Shown here in pieces: positions 10,454 through 21,298 of a stretch of 27,383 nucleotides of DNA. The notes below the pieces were generated by a model that worked only from the letters and a program-made list of their open reading frames with translations, was not told the DNA's origin and did no database searches. The stretch's first letter is position 1. Each line of letters begins with the position of its first letter. The DNA comes from Didymodactylos carnosus (taxonomy: Eukaryota > Rotifera > Eurotatoria > Philodinida > Philodinidae), in assembly GCA_905250885.1 (NCBI GenBank), contig CAJNOQ010001935.1:1-27383 (forward strand), given 5' to 3'. The position numbers and the translations under genes are program-made.

Positions 10454-11151
10454 AAAGATCAAGAGCCATTCAAATGTTTGTTGAAATATAGAAGGAGTTT
10501 GTCGGTGTAATACTAATTAATTCAATTACTTTCTTGTTATAATAATGATTTGTTTGTTTAATCACAACAATAATTATTTTTCTTTTAAGTCAAATTGTCT
10601 CGAATAATCAGGTCAAAAAAACACAACACCAGCTATTTTAATCTATAGCAGTACTATTTTTATAAAAAGAGAGTCAGTAAAAAAAATCTTTAGTAAAAAA
10701 AAGAAAAGACGTTGTAGTTGACAATAAAAAGAAAAGAAATACATATTGTATTAGAAAAATTCTTAGTAAAAAATAACACCAGCTCTTATCATTTTCGAAG
10801 TAAGCGAGATTGTACAATATTAGAGAAAAAAAACTACTTAATTATATATACTATAAATAGGTTATCATTTTCTTTTTTTTTGACAAGAAGCTGCTGATAT
10901 CGGCGAACAGTGATTATTTACTCTATCTTTTCTTTTTTTTTCTCGTTTTCTCCAATGACATGTATAAACAAACACATCTAGATTAAAAATCTAACACTCT
11001 ATGTAGTTGATGTTTATGCATCAATCAGTCAACTAAATGATGTCTAACAGTTATTGAGTTTTGAACAAGCAACAGCAGTCATATACGTATTACCAGTTAA
11101 AAATATGTTGTAAATATTAGTTAATGTAAAAACATATGGCAAATAAGACAG

Positions 11152-11170
11152 CGAGAGAGAGAGAGAGAGA
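11152..11170 (+). repeat. (GA)n microsatellite
   Basis: About nine GA units, 460 bp beyond the stop codon of the minus-strand calcium-sensor gene. Confidence 0.9.
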
Positions 11171-11568
11171 ATATATTCACAAACAAGATATATTTAGTAA
11201 AACAAACAAAAAATTATTGTACATAAGCAGTTACAAGAAAATTTTAATTTAATCATCTTAATGCCACATCATTACAATGCCATATTATTTAAAAAACAAA
11301 AAACGAAATAACAAAAAGTTAATTATGTAGATTTGTTGTTCGGAGAATATAAATGGCAGATTGAATTTTTTTTTTCTTTTTTACATTTATTAATTATGTA
11401 GGCAATATGAGATGAAAAACTTTATCCCGAAAAAATGAGCACCTCGTCCATACAATGAAATGCACCGGTTTTATCAAACAAAAAAAAGAAGAAGAAGAAG
11501 AAAAAAACTGACTGTATATTTTTAAAGTGTGTTGTTGTTGTAATTATCTTATTTTTCTTTTTCTTATA

Positions 11569-11574
11569 TTTATT
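11569..11574 (-). terminator. Poly(A) signal of the calcium-sensor gene
   Basis: TTTATT on the plus strand reads AATAAA on the minus strand, 59 nt after the stop codon of the EF-hand gene. Confidence 0.6.
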
Positions 11575-11632
11575 ATGAAGTATAGAATAAACAATACTTC
11601 AAAAAAAACAAAATTTATACAATTTGATGAAT

Positions 11633-12489
11633 TTATCCGTTGAATGGCGATACAATATCCGATAAATATGGATTTTGCATAATTCCATCAATAAATTCAT
11701 CTTTTGTTAATGTTTTATCATTATTAACATCTATTAGAGAAAATACATCTTCAACACATTTTTCTGGTGGATATTCACTTTTACTTTTGCCCAAAAGATC
11801 ATACATAGCACTAATAACACGTATCATTTCTTTTCGATCAATTGAATTACTTTTATCTTTATCGTATAATGCAAATACATATTCTAATTTAGCTCGTGTA
11901 TCTCCTAAAGACGTAATCGCATAACCACCTATAGAAACAAAAAAAAACAAACAACAAGTAGACAATTAAAAATAATTTTATTTTATTTTCATTAATAAAT
12001 ATTTTTACCTAAAAATTCTGTAAAATCAATTTTTCCATTTGAATCACGATCGAATGCTGCAAAAATAAAATTGGCAATTTCTTTCACCTTTTCATCTGAT
12101 TCTACACGTAATGTACGATAAAATTTATAGAAATCTTTACGACCCATTTTTCCGCTTGGACATGCTAATAAAAATTGTTTCCTAAAATTAGAATATACAC
12201 AAATTTTAGTATATTGATGATTAGAAAACAACAAAGATATGTGAGGAAGAACAAAATGATGAATAATAGTAAATATTTTATTGAAATGAAAAAAAGAAAA
12301 ATAAAGAACTAAAATAAATTTATTTATTTTAAGTTTTAAATATTAAAAATATTTTAAAGTGTAAAATAAAAAACAAAAAATAACTTACTGCCAAGCAATA
12401 ATCACTTCTCGTTCTAATCCAGTTTGTTGTACAAGTATTTCAAGTATTTCTGGATCAAGTCGTGAATTTTTTGTCGATTTTATACCCAT
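11633..12489 (-). CDS. Neuronal calcium sensor (NCS) family EF-hand protein, 3 exons
   Basis: Myristoylated Ca2+-binding regulator of the recoverin/hippocalcin/NCS-1 type, expected to move to membranes when Ca2+ rises. Exons on the minus strand: 12489-12389, 12181-12009, 11928-11633; introns 207 and 80 bp with GT..AG ends; product 189 aa (family about 190). The start MGIKSTK fits an N-myristoylation signal (Gly2, Thr6). EF-hand 1 is disabled by the family's Cys-Pro (C41-P42 in CPSGKM). EF2 is at 78-89 (DRDSNGKIDFTE), EF3 at 114-125 (DKDKSNSIDRKE) and EF4 at 158-169 (DVNNDKTLTKDE). EF3 and EF4 lack the usual Gly at loop position 6 (Asn, Lys), which may lower affinity. The C-terminus DIVSPFNG is unlike NCS-1 or hippocalcin, so I give no subfamily. 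It is transcribed away from the lectin-CUB gene. Confidence 0.92.
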
Positions 12490-12661
12490 ATTGATTATTA
12501 TTATTATTAATATTTTGTTAAATTAGTTTATTTTTCTAAATAAGTAAGCAAAATTATTACTTATTCTTATTGTCTAAATGAGAGAAGAAAAGCTAACATA
12601 TAAAGTAGAAAAATTATTTTCTTAGATATCAATGTAATGTGTCAATTCATACTGACAAGAT

Positions 12662-12699
12662 CTCTACAATCATCTGTTAACAGTTTATGATCTGTAGAG
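12662..12699. repeat. Imperfect hairpin upstream of the calcium-sensor gene
   Basis: CTCTACAATCAT (12662-12673) pairs with ATGATCTGTAGAG (12687-12699) with one bulged base. The loop contains the perfect palindrome CTGTTAACAG. It lies about 170 bp upstream of the minus-strand start codon. It could be a protein-binding palindrome or a relic of a small foldback element. Confidence 0.55.
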
Positions 12700-14599
12700 C
12701 ATACTGCCGATGAATCAGATCTATCGACTCCTCATAAACGTTTACTTAACCTTCAATACTTTGTTATTTTTAACTTACAGGTTTTTCTACCTATTGTTTT
12801 TCTTTTTAATCAAATGATCAGTGAAACATGCATTCAATGATTTTTTATATTATCACAAGTATTTTTTTTACTTTTGAGAATATAACAGGATATATGCTTC
12901 CTTGACGCTAAGATTTTTTTTCTTGTTTTATTTTTTTATATTTATGTTGTTCAAGTTTTTTTTATTTTTTATTTTTTGATGTATTTTTCTAAGAAATCCC
13001 AACAGATTTCATATCACTCGTATAAAATAATTAAACATGACTTAAGTAATGAAAGAGAATATTTTTTAGTAGCGGCTCTATAGATCAATCTTTGAAGAAC
13101 GGTCGAAGAATAGAAAGATAGGGAGAGAGTGCCCTAGAAACAAAGGGAAAAAGAATAACAACTACCTACTATTTGCTCATATAAATCTATTCTTTACTAC
13201 AGAGCAGTATACAAAGCGAAAACGAGAGACAAAGAGAGAGAGAGAGAGAGAGCAAGAGAGAGAACGAAGAGGAGAAATGTGAGATCAAGGAATAAATATA
13301 TAATATATATAGAATTGAATTTAAATTATTGCTTATTGATTGTCAATGTTTATTTTAGATTAGAAATGTCACTTAATATTTTACAAATGATATTTTATGA
13401 ACATTAACTTCGTACAACTAGAACAAACTCACTAGATAAAATTTTATTTTCTCTTTCTCAAATAAATAGTAATTTTGATCGATATTTTAAACTGATGAAT
13501 ACAAAGATTTTCACACTAATTCTAAATATTTCAAAACATTTTATCCAAAGAGAGACTGAATGTGCACACACTCATTACAATGATTCATTAGTGTGTATGG
13601 ATCTGTAAAGAAATGAACGATATTTAGATATAGAATAAAGAAGAAAAGACGAATTAAATTATCATATCTAATGAATGAAACAGAAAATCGAAATTCATGA
13701 AAGATAATCTTGGATCTCTCTAGATAAATTTTATGGAAACTATAGCAATGAGTGTTCAGAAAAGCTTTAGAGATAAGAAAGTAATCTAAAATTCTATATT
13801 ATCTTTTCGTTTTAGTCTCTTGAATGTCAAACTATCCTTATTTACTTTGAACATCTACATACACTGGACATATTTTGCGAGAGATTATATATTTCTTGTA
13901 TCTACACTCGAATTACTACCAAATATCACCTATTTTAAGTTGATCTTGTGGGAATTAATTTTTTCTAAGAAAATTTTTGCACATAAAAGAATAAATACAG
14001 TGTTCGACGAGTACAGTGTGACTTGATAGTTATATTGTTCATCATGTACTACAAAGGTATTTTGATCAAACCTCGACACACTCTTTGAAAAGAAAGCGTA
14101 ATTTGTAGACTTAAAGAATTTACGAAAACTGATAGTGAATCGAAAAGGCTTTAAGTGTAATTTAGAAATAACATCTATTATATACACTAAAACATATGAT
14201 TCAGGAGAAAAAATGTCTTAAACCAGAAATAGAATTTCTCAAAAGAACGAAATATTTGAGCAAAACCAATTTTTATATAAGACATCACTTCAAAAACTTT
14301 TAAACGGTTTAAATAAAATCTTTTTTAGTTCTTTAAGCGAAGTAAAATACAAAAGAGTTTTTAGAGAAGAGACTGGTAGTTGAAATATATTTATACGAAA
14401 TGTCTTTTTTAGTCAAAAAGGTTTTATGCTGTATTTCACATGTCAAGAAATTAAATTTACCACTCGAAAATGCATAATAGTAGTTTTTCATCAAATTCTT
14501 GCTTCATCTCTTCGTACAATAATATGATTAATTTTTTTCAACCAATTCTAACTGCAACTTTTTAATAGTAATTATTTTGTTTTAGTGTATAGTGATAAA
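12700..14599. other. Gene-free upstream region of the calcium-sensor gene
   Basis: AT-rich, with long T-tracts at 12900-12980 and a GA-rich stretch at 13222-13275. Open frames at 13820-14026 (plus) and 13930-14187 (minus) overlap each other, show no domain and look random. It may contain regulatory DNA for the calcium-sensor gene, but no specific element is recognised. Confidence 0.5.
13222..13275 (+). repeat. GA-rich simple repeat
   Basis: A purine tract of mostly GA units, interrupted by AAC, C and AACGAA. It lies about 730 bp upstream of the calcium-sensor start codon; such (GA)n tracts are often nucleosome-poor promoter elements in animals. Confidence 0.8.
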
Positions 14600-15306
14600 G
14601 TGCATTTTAAAAAAAAGCTTATGCTAGAAAACCCCAGATGCTTCGAAAACCCTTTCTGTATTCGAGAATACACATAGAATACTTGAACTTCCTCAAACAA
14701 AAAACTTCCTCATACCCAAAACGGTATGTCTCGAATATCGAACAAGGTATTGTCTAAAACTCTTTTTTTCTCAAATTTTTTCTAAACCCTGAATCATATC
14801 AGGATATTCGATTGCCAGTTTTAGAAAATATCTTTTTGGGTATTTGACTTATTTCCTATAAAATCCTTCGGTTTTCGAAAGGTAGAAAACTCCTTAGAAT
14901 TTTAGAAAAGATCTTTCGATCGTGTAAAACTTATTTCCGATACCCTGTTCCGCTTTGGAAAATAATGTTGTCTTGTTTTTCTATTCGAATGCAGGATAAT
15001 AGTAATTCTCTTTTTCATCAAAAAATAATTCATTTCTTGCATCCTATACATATAAGCGTTAAAATGTTTAAAAAATACTCTTCATTCGCTGTCATCTGCA
15101 TTTGTTACTTCCACTATAAGAAAGTGATTAGGCATACACCAGTTTTGGTTAACTGATATAACTTACTACTAGCAATTTTCGCTTGTTGAACAGTCAAAAT
15201 GATGTCATGGGTCTATTCCTCTTTCTTTTTGCTGTTCTATACTTATTCGATGGAAATTCTTTTCTTTTTTTTACAAATAAAGCTTATACTAACTTATTCC
15301 GTTTGT
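14600..15306. repeat. Degenerate repeat, probable outer arm of a nested insertion
   Basis: Sequence built from recurring (T)CGAAAAC and TTTAGAAAA blocks. The segment near 14856-14892 (CTATAAAATCCTTC followed by GGTTTTCGAAAGG) resembles, in inverted orientation, the segment near 15910-15950 on the other side of foldback element B. This suggests an older palindromic element that element B later entered. The alignment is patchy and by eye. Confidence 0.35.
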
Positions 15307-15782
15307 AAACTCGTTCTCGGAAACCTGTTCAGGCTCGCTTTCTGAAACGAAATTCTACGTAACCTTTTTTCCCACAACACATGATTACTTATGGACACGC
15401 ATTCGATTTTTAATCAGTTAACTGGAATGGACCATAACCGATATAACCGCAAAAAGTGTTTTTATTTGCATACATTCTTGAAAATATGTTTGAAACAGTA
15501 TGTATCTAATCTGAGAATGTGCAGCGTACAATTCTGAACATTTTTTCTCTAGGATGAACATTTCAGATGTTCCCTTCATACTATTTCAAACGTATTTTCA
15601 AGAATATGTGTAAATAAAAACACTTTTTGCGGTTATATCAGTTATGGTTCGTTCCAGTTAACCGATTAAAAACCCAGAATTAATCATAATGTCCAGAAGT
15701 AACCATATGTTGTGAGAAAAAAGGTTATGTAGAATTTCGTTTCAGAAAGCGAGCTTGAACAAGTTTCCGAGAACGAGTTTTT
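15307..15782. mobile_element. Foldback MITE-like element B
   Basis: A long palindrome of about 476 bp. The left arm (15307-15523) is repeated inverted at about 15559-15782, including AACTCGTTCTCGGAAAC, GCTCGCTTTCTGAAACGAA, CCGCAAAAAGTGTTTTTATT and ATTCTTGAAAATA with their reverse complements. The arms carry scattered mismatches and the spacer is about 35 bp. No ORF is present. Its end sequence differs from element C, so it belongs to another family. Confidence 0.85.
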
Positions 15783-16010
15783 AAATCACATAAGAAAGGT
15801 TTTTGAAAAGGTATTAGAACTCACGAAAACCTTTTTTTAGGGTTTTTCAAGGACAAAATTGCACTGAATAAAAACGGGTATGCAGACAGGAAAACCGTTT
15901 TCGATCTTTCGTAAACCGCAAAAGGATTTCATATAGTAACATTTTCGAAAACCATTTTTAAGTGTTCAAGAATACTCTTTTTTTCTACAGTGTAGACTAG
16001 AGCGGACTGA
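15783..16010. repeat. Degenerate repeat, second copy at 16795-16945
   Basis: The stretch 15820-15970 resembles 16795-16945 in direct orientation. Shared blocks include CTTTTTTTAGGGTTT versus CTTTTCTAAAGGGTTT, and TTTCG...CATAGTAACATT versus TTTCG...CATAGTGACATT, ending in AAACC.TTTTTA. It also resembles inverted sequence near 14860. It is an old repeat family of unknown type. Confidence 0.4.
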
Positions 16011-16080
16011 GGAAGATTGTACGTATACTGGTGTTAAAATATAAACTCAAAGCCTGAGAAAGCCGACTATCTATTAACTT

Positions 16081-16686
16081 ACGAGGGAACCTTTCGAAGT
16101 GATTAAGCGCTTTTTACTCGGAATCTAGTGGATTATAGGTTATCAACCATGCTGATTACGAATATGAACACGGGGGTAGCCCTTAGCCGTTCGAAGACCT
16201 GATTTTCTAGAAAACCATTTTTTCAGAAACTCTGAAATATAACCCGAACCTTTTTTAATGAGGCGTGATTGTAGTCCGCAGATTTATGATTAAAATGAGA
16301 CATCTCCCAGCTTTATGCGACCTTTCTTTGCAAAATTATAGAATTTACAAGAAAAGCCCTAAATAATGTCTTTTTATTTCTGTAGCTTTGAGCTGACAAT
16401 GAACATTTAGGGCTTTTCTTGTAAATTCCATAACTGTGCAAAGAAAGGTCGCATAAAGCTGGGAGATGTCTCATTTCAATCAGAAATGTGCGGGCTGCAA
16501 TCATGCCTCATTAAGAATGGCTCGGGTTATATTTTAGAGTTTCTGAAAAACTGGTTTTCTAGAAAACCAGGTCTTCGAAAAACTAAGACAATACCATGTT
16601 CATATTCGTAATCAGCATGGTCGATAACCTATAACCCACTAGATTTCGAGTAAAAAGCCTTTAATCACCTCGAAAGGTTCCCTCGT
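16081..16686. mobile_element. Foldback MITE-like element C
   Basis: A palindrome of about 606 bp with arms of about 283 bp (16081-16364 and 16405-16686) around a 40-bp spacer. Both ends read ACGAGGGAAC. Shared arm blocks include CATGCTGATTACGAATATG, ATGAGACATCTCCCAGCTTT and GACCTTTCTTTGCAAAATTA, each with its reverse complement. The arms are about 85-90% alike by eye. No transposase ORF. A diverged single arm of the same family lies at 24809-25088. No clear target-site duplication is visible. Confidence 0.88.
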
Positions 16687-16789
16687 TAGACGAAAGCCAT
16701 AAATGGTTTATTTTCTGTAACTTCAAAAAAAGAATTGTTAAAAATTCGATTTACTTATGAATGTAAAGGTGCACAAACTCGCAGATTCT

Positions 16790-16950
16790 TTTGTCCTAAA
16801 CTTTTCTAAAGGGTTTACGAGAACGTCACCAGGCGGAATGAATAAGGGTTCAGGAAAGCTCAAAGACTCTTTCCAAGGTTCTTTTTCGAAATCAAAAAGC
16901 GTCTTTCCGCATAGTGACATTCTTGTAAACCTTTTTAGTTTTTTAAAGTA
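16790..16950. repeat. Degenerate repeat related to 15820-15970
   Basis: Direct, diverged copy of the segment on the other side of element C (see 15783-16010). Short open frames on both strands here (16757-16978 plus, 16738-16920 minus) follow from this repeat's composition and are not called as genes. Confidence 0.4.
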
Positions 16951-17543
16951 CGCTTTAAACTACGCTAAGAACCGTTAAGTCGTGTAACGTTCTTGAGTAA
17001 GTTAATTATGTCTTAGTGTGTCAGATCACCCGTTCGACAGCATATTCATTGCGTTGTGTCCATAATACATTCCCTATAATTAGTGTTTGTGGTCTTCTAG
17101 AAAGTTAATACGTGACTAGTGAGTGCGTATGGGATGCTGAAGAAATTGGGCGAAAGAACTCTGTCTTCGAGCCTGATCTACAGTTGATGAATAGTAACGA
17201 TATGGATGACTGTGTCAGAAACTTGTCAGATGTAGGGGAGATATCTGGCTACTGAAATTGATATTTGTTAGTAACGGTGGCCATATCCATATACTAACTA
17301 AAATTTAAATTTGAGTGAAAATTCCAAATCAGAATAAAATATAAAATTCTGACCAAGAAAAGTTGAAAAATTAATCAGTTAAAAAATCAGAATACTGAGA
17401 AAACATAGATTTTCAATAAAAACATAATTTTCAGAAAAATTTATAGTTTTGGATTAGAGATGCACCGGTTATTATTTTTTTTTGTGGCATCAAAGAAAAT
17501 TACTATAATGCAGTTGTTAAAATTCGTCTAGATTAGAGCAACA

Positions 17544-17679
17544 TTTGTTCTATGTATTTGTACGAAATAGAAAAGTTAATGAGTAAAATAAGATGAGTAA
17601 AAAATAAAGTTATCATGTACAGTTATAACATTTTTGAATGTATATCCTTTGGTTATAATTAACAAATACATAGAACAAA
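17544..17679. repeat. 18-bp perfect inverted repeat with 100-bp spacer
   Basis: TTTGTTCTATGTATTTGT at 17544-17561 and its exact reverse complement at 17662-17679. The symmetry fades just outside. It may be the remnant tips of a small foldback element. Confidence 0.6.
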
Positions 17680-17918
17680 CGTTTGTTTACAAAAATGAGA
17701 GATATGCCGCAAGTTAGTCAATAACTGTTTTATGACAATTTTCATGAATATGCAGTCTTCTAATGGGCCACTTTTGGAAGAAATTGTTGTTGTTAATTAG
17801 GAAGTCTTAATTAACATCAGAGGGCGACAAGTCAAGTGAGAGTGAGGGCGAAAAATAATGATTTCAATGAGGAAGTAGCCTGTATGTCTATTTTAAACAT
17901 CTAAACGATAATATGATA

Positions 17919-17963
17919 GATGAGAGTGAGTCATCATCACTGTAATAACGACACACTCTCATC
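17919..17963. repeat. 10-bp hairpin
   Basis: GATGAGAGTG (17919-17928) pairs perfectly with CACTCTCATC (17954-17963) around a 25-nt loop. No T-run terminator or known RNA family is evident. Confidence 0.5.
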
Positions 17964-19891
17964 GATTGAGTATAATTCGACTATTTCAAAACTCATCTGA
18001 AAATTCATGGTTTATTACAATATTCTAATTCTGATTAATTTCAGTTTTGCCTATAACATATACGTTATGTACTCTCTTTTCTTTGACATTTACATTTATT
18101 CTATAATCTCAAAATCGAAACTAAGTCGAATTTTATTTATTGAGCAATAGTATCTCTTAATAGTCTGTAAAAACGTTGATACTAATAATAAAAAGAAACT
18201 AACCAAAATATTAATATCTATATAATTCTTTTCTCATTGGTGTTACATACACATTAAACCGGACAATTTGTATGATTTCTTGCTCTAATTGAATATATTC
18301 AAACTTTTTTTTTATGAGAAGAAATTAGTTCTCTAATATAGTTTTGATGAAACTTTTAAGAAATAAAAATCTTGAATAATAAAAAATGTACTTAATAAGA
18401 TGATCAAAAGTTTATGAAATATGTTAAAAAAACTAAAATAATTTCAAATTACGTGTTTCGGGGTATGTACCCGTATATAACGCAGACTTTCGCTCACACA
18501 CTAAACTCTTTTTCTCTCTGTATCTTTTTTTCTTTTTGTTTTTTTTTTCATTAATTGTTATATAAACTGTGCATGATTTATCCATCGTCGGTATATTGAG
18601 ATAAAAAAGAAAAAAAAAACCAAAATCAGATCGCAAATATAAATATATTCTCGTATTACGAAAAAGAAAAAAAAAAAAAACTCAAACAACATGATGTACA
18701 AACATCGTTTAGGCTTATTGAGACACTATATACCAATTGAATAACAGCAATGTTATAATAATAAACTATCTGCTAACTAACTGAAACAGAAACAATGTGT
18801 CATTCTATGTATTTTTTTGTCGTTCTTTATTGTCACAAAGGCCGAGTAGTTTATTAAAGACGGTACTTATCTATATAGTGAAAAAACCATCTTGAAAAGA
18901 TTATTCTAATATGGAATAGACCATACATACAAATAGAAAATAACAAAAACAAAAAATATATCAAAAAAAATAAAAAAACTTTATTATTTGGTCTTTTTTC
19001 TTCTTTGTTTTTCTTTTATATTTTCTATCAAACGTTTAGTTTTTGATCAGTTATTATTAATAAGAACTATTTATCTGGTATCCAAATGAAACTTTTAGAA
19101 AAACTAATTCGTCAAACATTCGAATAAATAAAACAAAAAAACCAAGCACAAAAAAAACCAACAACAACTAATCATAATCACATACTTTTCTAACATCATA
19201 TTTCAATGTTTATCACCTCTAGGGATTTTCATCTAATCCATGCATTGAGATTAACTTTATTCTTGAATAAAACCTGTCAATACGTGTGGGTGTATACATA
19301 TAATATTCCATTTTAGACTTGTTTATAATCTTTCAAAGTAGAAAGATGTTAAATTTTAGCTTTCAATATTTTACATCTATATTAAAAATCTTGTATTAAA
19401 AAAAAAAGAAGAAAAGAATTTTGTCTTATCAATGAATAAAACACTCTATTTTACTTTTTTTTTTAACAATTTTTTTATATATCTTCTCATTTATTTGTCG
19501 ATTATATGTCAATCATAATAGACAGTCAATCTTTTAGAACGTCTTAATCATAATTTCAATAGTGAGATTAAAATAGTAACAATATTGAAAAAAAGATGTT
19601 TCAATGAATATCGTAGGAAAAAAGAAAGTAGTATCAGTAAATTTATTAGAGTGGTTAATCAGTTTTTTTGATAATTAGACATGATGATGGATAATTGACC
19701 TTCACAAATAAAAATGTCATACGTCTTTTTTAATTTAATTCATCAGTTGTATTCAACATGCAACATTTAACACACACACAGACATTCGTCTAAAACTGTA
19801 AACTATATACCTTATTTATTGTCATATACCGTATGGTATATATGATAAATAGAATTACGAACAACAAACGAGAAAACCAAAACAACTAATA

Positions 19892-19911
19892 TCTATAGAT
19901 ATATCTATAGA
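19892..19911. repeat. 20-bp perfect palindrome
   Basis: TCTATAGATATATCTATAGA equals its own reverse complement. A second small hairpin (ATATACC, loop GTAT, GGTATAT) lies 50 bp upstream at 19824-19841. In such AT-rich DNA this can arise by chance. Confidence 0.6.
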
Positions 19912-21298
19912 GAAACAGATATAAATATGCATACAATTCGTCGTTATGATATTGTGTTTTCTTTCTTTTTTTTCTTTTTTTTTTTTTTTTTCTGCTAACG
20001 TAATAAGAAATAAAACTTATACATAATATTCTGATGAAAAATAACTGGATTTCTATGAAAAATGCGACAAATTGGATCTATCAATATGAATCCCTTGATT
20101 ATACATAACTAACACGTAGAGTTAATAAACAATCATTTACACATGATTTGGTAGAATTTTCTATAATAAACATTTACCGCATTTTAAATTATTCAATGCC
20201 AATAAATAATTATCGTTCTAATTAAATCATTTTGATGTTGTCAATGTTCCGTTTTTTTTTGTTTTTTTTTTATTGTAACTGATTAATAAAGTCATCTTTA
20301 CGTTTTCATGGGGGAACACAAAAAAAATGGAGAAGAGAAAAACAATAAAAAAAAATAATAACTCCTCAAAAAAAAAAAAAAGATCTATTAGTACATGATG
20401 CCAAACGAAGTAAAAAAAAATAATAAGAGCATAATGTTGAGTACACATAAGGGACCATCTTTCATGAATTAATTTCCACTTTGTATATCATATACCTACG
20501 TTTATTATATGTTATTATTGTAATTTAGTAGGCATCCAAATGGTGACAAATTAAATTCTTTTCTATCATGAAACTAATATAAAACATGATGAAAGATTTT
20601 TTGAATTGTTTCTATTTAGATTTAGTCGAGATGTTTCTGTTTTGATTTTTAACATAAAATAGACAAAATAGAGTCTAGACCAATTAATTCATACAACAGT
20701 AGCTTCTAAAAATATGATTTGAGTAATTCAATTAAGAAAAGTGGAATTAGACACATAAAGATACAAAAAATATCCAAACTGTTACATTTTCACTAACAAT
20801 GAGCAATGATCTTGCGTAACATTATAGTAAATGTTACTGTGTTCAATTGATAATAATAATAAAAAAAAAAGAAAATGTTGAAATGATCAATCGTCACTAT
20901 CATTACTAAAATTTTTCATAATATCTTATCTCATTTGTCATCTATCCTCATTATTTTTTTCGTAAAAATTTTTTTATCTCTTCCTCACGTTTAACGGATT
21001 TGTCTCATAGATATTGGTAAATATGTTAAACATTTCGTTTTGAAAAGGGCAACACTAAACGAGAATAACTAACTATTTACATCTGTGTCATTTGTGTGTG
21101 TATGTATGTTAAGACAAATGTGCAAGTCAATCGTTCAACATTGTTGGTCAATGTCTGTGACTAAAATAAAGTAATATGTTCCGTCTCTTTGTCTCTCTTT
21201 CTCTCTTTCTCTTTATAAGTACAATACAAACACGACATCGAAACAAACAGCGATTATGTTACATAGTTGAGTCAAGTGTTCATTTCATAAACATCACA

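Larger units (their letters stand above)
8767..11568. other. Gene-free convergent region between the XTBD and calcium-sensor genes
   Basis: About 2.8 kb of AT-rich DNA lying 3' of both flanking genes. It contains an AATAAA at 8953-8958, a CA repeat (10437-10453) and a GA repeat (11152-11170), with A- and T-tracts. A 63-codon minus-strand frame at 9832-10023, rich in Tyr, Asn and Gln, has no family resemblance or clear splice partners. I do not call a gene here. Confidence 0.5.
16990..21175. other. Gene-free upstream region of the lectin-CUB receptor gene
   Basis: About 4.2 kb of AT-rich DNA with many A/T tracts (for example 18531-18549, 18661-18680, 19977-19990, 20374-20390). It holds an 18-bp inverted repeat (17544-17561 / 17662-17679), a 10-bp perfect hairpin (17919-17928 / 17954-17963) and a 20-bp perfect palindrome (19892-19911). 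No exon-like frame with conserved residues is seen on either strand. Confidence 0.5.

Noticed and set aside
10437-11170. Possible CRISPR-like or telomeric repeats
   Set aside because: Only simple CA and GA microsatellites are present; there are no regularly spaced repeats with unique spacers and no G-rich telomeric array.
11640-11924. 94-codon plus-strand frame
   Set aside because: Antisense shadow of the last exon of the EF-hand gene.
16738-16978. Overlapping open frames on both strands
   Set aside because: Both fall in a degenerate repeat that recurs at 15820-15970, and neither shows a domain.
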